A stretch of DNA of 64,000 nt from assembly GCF_002210105.1 (NCBI RefSeq), contig NZ_AQQU01000011.1:33904-97903 (forward strand). The letters are read 5' to 3'. The stretch is from Oceanicola sp. 22II-s10i. Its GTDB lineage: Bacteria > Pseudomonadota > Alphaproteobacteria > Rhodobacterales > Rhodobacteraceae. A model generated the notes under the pieces. That model was not told where the DNA came from. It did not search any database and worked only from the letters and a program-made list of their open reading frames with translations. The stretch's first letter is position 1; every line of letters begins with the position of its first letter. Positions 62,077-64,000 of the stretch are shown here, piece by piece. Both the position numbers and the translations under genes were made by a program.

Positions 62077-62313
62077 ATGCAGTGCGTTTTCATCCAGTTG
62101 CAGTGTGAGATCGGCAAGACCTACGACGTGGCCGAGGCAATCGTCTTTCGTGAGTTCCATTCGGAAATCTATTCGACCAGCGGCAATTTCGACCTGCTGA
62201 TCAAGGCCTACGTCCCGGACGGCGACGACATCGGCCGCTTCGTCGATGTCAACCTGAGCGGCATCGACGGCATCGTCCGAAGCTACACAACGCTGACCTT
62301 CAAGGCGTTCTGA
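62077..62313 (+). CDS. Stand-alone Lrp/AsnC ligand-binding (RAM) domain protein
   Basis: 78 residues from ATG 62077, after AAGGAG. It is a single RAM domain: FIQLQCEIGKTYDVAEAIVF, then the hydrophobic core GNFDLLIKAYVPDGDDIGRF and SGIDGIVRSYTTLTFKAF. There is no helix-turn-helix. Small stand-alone RAM proteins bind small ligands, often amino acids, and may modulate an enzyme or regulator. It sits between the CoA ligase and the 2-aminobenzoyl-CoA monooxygenase/reductase gene, so a sensing or accessory role in this pathway is likely. Confidence 0.82.
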   Translation: MQCVFIQLQCEIGKTYDVAEAIVFREFHSEIYSTSGNFDLLIKAYVPDGDDIGRFVDVNLSGIDGIVRSYTTLTFKAF

Positions 62314-62431
62314 GCGGCCCGCCACGCGCCCCCGAACACCCCGACCCGAACCCGGAAGGATCCTCCGCGGGCCGGTGTCCCGTGCGCGGCTCCCGTCGCC
62401 GAAGTCAAACCTTAGGTCTAAATATTTTATA

Positions 62432-62440
62432 CTTGAAATA
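62432..62440. promoter_or_regulatory. CTTGAAATA half-site before the monooxygenase/reductase gene
   Basis: Identical to the right arm of the 57665-57697 repeat (9 of 10 bases), 48 bases upstream of ATG 62488. A loose left half TATTTTATA lies directly before it (62423-62431), giving an imperfect 18-bp dyad. Suggests the MarR protein also controls the downstream gene. Confidence 0.5.
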
Positions 62441-62487
62441 ACTGTCCGGGACGATACCCTGACCTCGAAAATCAGGGAGACTCGGCC

Positions 62488-64000
62488 ATGAAGATCGCTG
62501 TTCTGGGCGGGGGACCATCGGGCCTCTACTTCGCCATCTCGATGAAGCTGCGCGACGCGGCGCATGACATCACGGTCTATGAACGCAACCGGCCGGACGA
62601 CACCTTTGGCTGGGGCGTCGTGCTGTCGGACGAGACGATGTCGAACTTCGACCAGAACGATCCCGTCAGCGAGAAGATGATCCGCGACCACTTCGCCTAT
62701 TGGGACGACGTCAAGGTGGTGCGGGGGGACGAGGCGATGACCTCCTCCGGCCACGGATTCTGCGGCATCGGGCGCAAGCAGATGCTCCTGTTGCTGCAAC
62801 AGCGGGCGCGCGACCTCGGCGTGACGATCGAGTTCGAAACCGACATCACGCCAGACCGGATCGAAGAGCTGCGGCGCGACAACGACCTGCTGGTGGCCTC
62901 GGACGGGCTGAACTCGAAAACCCGCAGCCATTATGCCGCGCATTTCCAGCCCGAGATCGACATGCGGGCCAACCACTTCGTCTGGCTCGGCACGCATCAG
63001 AAATTCGACGATGCCTTCACCTTCATCTTCGAAAAGACCGAGCACGGCTGGATCTGGGCCCACGCCTACCAGTTCGACGACAACACCGCGACCTTCATCG
63101 TGGAATGCGGGCCCGAGACCTACAGGGCCTTCGGCTTCGACACGATGAGCCAGCAGGAGAGCATCGCGCTCTGCGAGAAGATCTTCGAAGATCACCTTGG
63201 CGGTCATCCCCTGATGACCAACGCCGCGCACATCCGCGGGTCGGCCTGGATCCAGTTCCCGCGCGTGACCTGCGAGAGCTGGTATCACGAGAATGTCGTG
63301 CTGCTCGGCGATGCCTCGGCCACGGCGCATTTCTCGATCGGGTCCGGGTCCAAGCTGGGAATGGAGTCGGCCATCGCGCTGGCGGAAAAGCTGTCGTCGC
63401 CGAAGCCGCTGGATCAGGCACTGCACGACTACCAGGAAGAGCGGAAGCTGCAGGTGCTGCGGGTGACCTCGGCCGCGCGGAACTCTACCCAGTGGTTCGA
63501 GGAGATCGAGCGGTATCTCGACCTCGACATGATGCAGTTCAACTATGCCCTGCTGACCCGGTCGCAGCGGATCAGCCACGAGAACCTGCGCCTGCGTGAC
63601 CCGGAGTGGCTGGCCACGGCCGAAGCGTGGTTCCAGAAGAAGGCGGGCGGCAATTCCAATCGCTCGCCGATGTTCGCGCCGTTCAGGCTGCGCGGGATGG
63701 AACTGGTGAACCGCGTCGTCGTCTCGCCCATGGCCCAGTACAAGGCGAAGGACGGGATGCCGACCGACTGGCATTTCGTGCATTACGCCGAACGTGCCAA
63801 GGGCGGCGCGGGGATGGTGTTCACGGAAATGCTCTGCGTCAGCAAGGAAGGCCGGATCACCCCCGGCTGTCCCTGCATCGGGCCCGACCAGGTCGAAGCC
63901 TACACGCGCCTCACCGACTTTGTTCACGAAGAAACCCAAGCCAAGATTTGCGCGCAGATCGGCCATTCCGGGCGCAAGGGCTCGACCCGGCTGGCGTGGG
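62488..64000 (+). CDS. 2-aminobenzoyl-CoA monooxygenase/reductase (partial at window end)
   Basis: About 504 residues visible; the gene runs off the window. N-terminal group A flavin monooxygenase domain (1-390): IAVLGGGPSGLYFAISMKLR with FGWGVVLSDETMSNF, DLLVASDGLNSKTRS (DG motif) and VVLLGDASATAHFSIGSGSK. From about 393 an old-yellow-enzyme domain follows: MFAPFRLRGMELVNRVVVSP then MAQYKAKDGMPTDWHFVHYA and AQIGHSGRKGST. This two-flavin fusion is the hallmark of 2-aminobenzoyl-CoA monooxygenase/reductase and of the related salicylyl-CoA 5-hydroxylase; the kynurenine-anthranilate context favours the former. It hydroxylates and then reduces the ring of the CoA thioester. Confidence 0.9.
   Translation, partial: MKIAVLGGGPSGLYFAISMKLRDAAHDITVYERNRPDDTFGWGVVLSDETMSNFDQNDPVSEKMIRDHFAYWDDVKVVRGDEAMTSSGHGFCGIGRKQMLLLLQQRARDLGVTIEFETDITPDRIEELRRDNDLLVASDGLNSKTRSHYAAHFQPEIDMRANHFVWLGTHQKFDDAFTFIFEKTEHGWIWAHAYQFDDNTATFIVECGPETYRAFGFDTMSQQESIALCEKIFEDHLGGHPLMTNAAHIRGSAWIQFPRVTCESWYHENVVLLGDASATAHFSIGSGSKLGMESAIALAEKLSSPKPLDQALHDYQEERKLQVLRVTSAARNSTQWFEEIERYLDLDMMQFNYALLTRSQRISHENLRLRDPEWLATAEAWFQKKAGGNSNRSPMFAPFRLRGMELVNRVVVSPMAQYKAKDGMPTDWHFVHYAERAKGGAGMVFTEMLCVSKEGRITPGCPCIGPDQVEAYTRLTDFVHEETQAKICAQIGHSGRKGSTRLAW

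Overview
The window is high-GC DNA, gene-dense and rich in translationally coupled (ATGA/GTGA) operons. It reads like an alphaproteobacterium of the Rhodobacteraceae/Roseobacter type. Pointers are the bioY-M-N biotin ECF transporter, a TRAP transporter, an acetoin-dehydrogenase-type complex, a fused mnhAB antiporter operon, many small catabolic cassettes each with its own regulator, and a CoA-dependent 2-aminobenzoate pathway. I see no rRNA, tRNA, CRISPR array, phage gene or intact insertion sequence. Taxonomy is inferred from gene content only.

Layout. 0.2-2.5 kb: AtuA-type protein, its small partner and a MaoC hydratase. 2.6-5.3 kb: FAD-linked 2-hydroxyacid oxidase with a small upstream gene, divergent from a LysR gene. 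5.4-9.6 kb: a two-subunit sulfopyruvate-decarboxylase-like ThDP enzyme, an MFS pump and a benzoylformate-decarboxylase-like enzyme. 9.8-11.6 kb: bioYMN. 11.7-14.1 kb (minus): CMD-family protein, LacI regulator and SDR, divergent from LysR. 14.4-19.8 kb (plus): LysR, SDR, VOC protein, acoC-acoA-acoB, closed by a strong terminator. 19.9-22.9 kb (minus): a TRAP transporter whose dctP carries an in-frame amber codon. 23.2 kb: SDR. 24-31.5 kb (minus): a seven-gene operon of GSA-aminomutase-like enzyme, dppABCD, an AroE-like protein and dppF. 32-36.4 kb: SDR, plus a minus-strand DMFase-like/otnK/otnC operon. 36.9-41.6 kb: spermidine/putrescine-type ABC transporter and TetR. 41.6-47.6 kb (minus): mnhABCDEFG.

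48.3-64 kb is the most coherent region: a nearly complete route from tryptophan through kynurenine and anthranilate to CoA-bound ring reduction. On the minus strand are a kynurenine-formamidase-like hydrolase, a branched-chain-type ABC transporter (livKHMGF), a cupin, a PhzS-like flavin monooxygenase, tryptophan 2,3-dioxygenase (kynA) and kynureninase (kynU). Divergently come a MarR regulator, enoyl-CoA hydratase, acyl-CoA dehydrogenase, an aryl-CoA ligase (probably 2-aminobenzoate-CoA ligase), a stand-alone Lrp/AsnC ligand-binding protein and the start of 2-aminobenzoyl-CoA monooxygenase/reductase, cut by the window end. A 9-base motif, CTTGAAATA, forms an inverted repeat in the divergent promoter and recurs before the monooxygenase/reductase gene, so one MarR regulon is likely. 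The cupin and PhzS-like genes have no role in the known pathway and are the best candidates for new biochemistry.

Other points of interest are the nonsense codon in dctP, an AroE homologue lacking the usual shikimate-binding serines inside a peptide-transporter operon, a DMFase-like amidase with tetronate-kinase genes, and several candidate operators.
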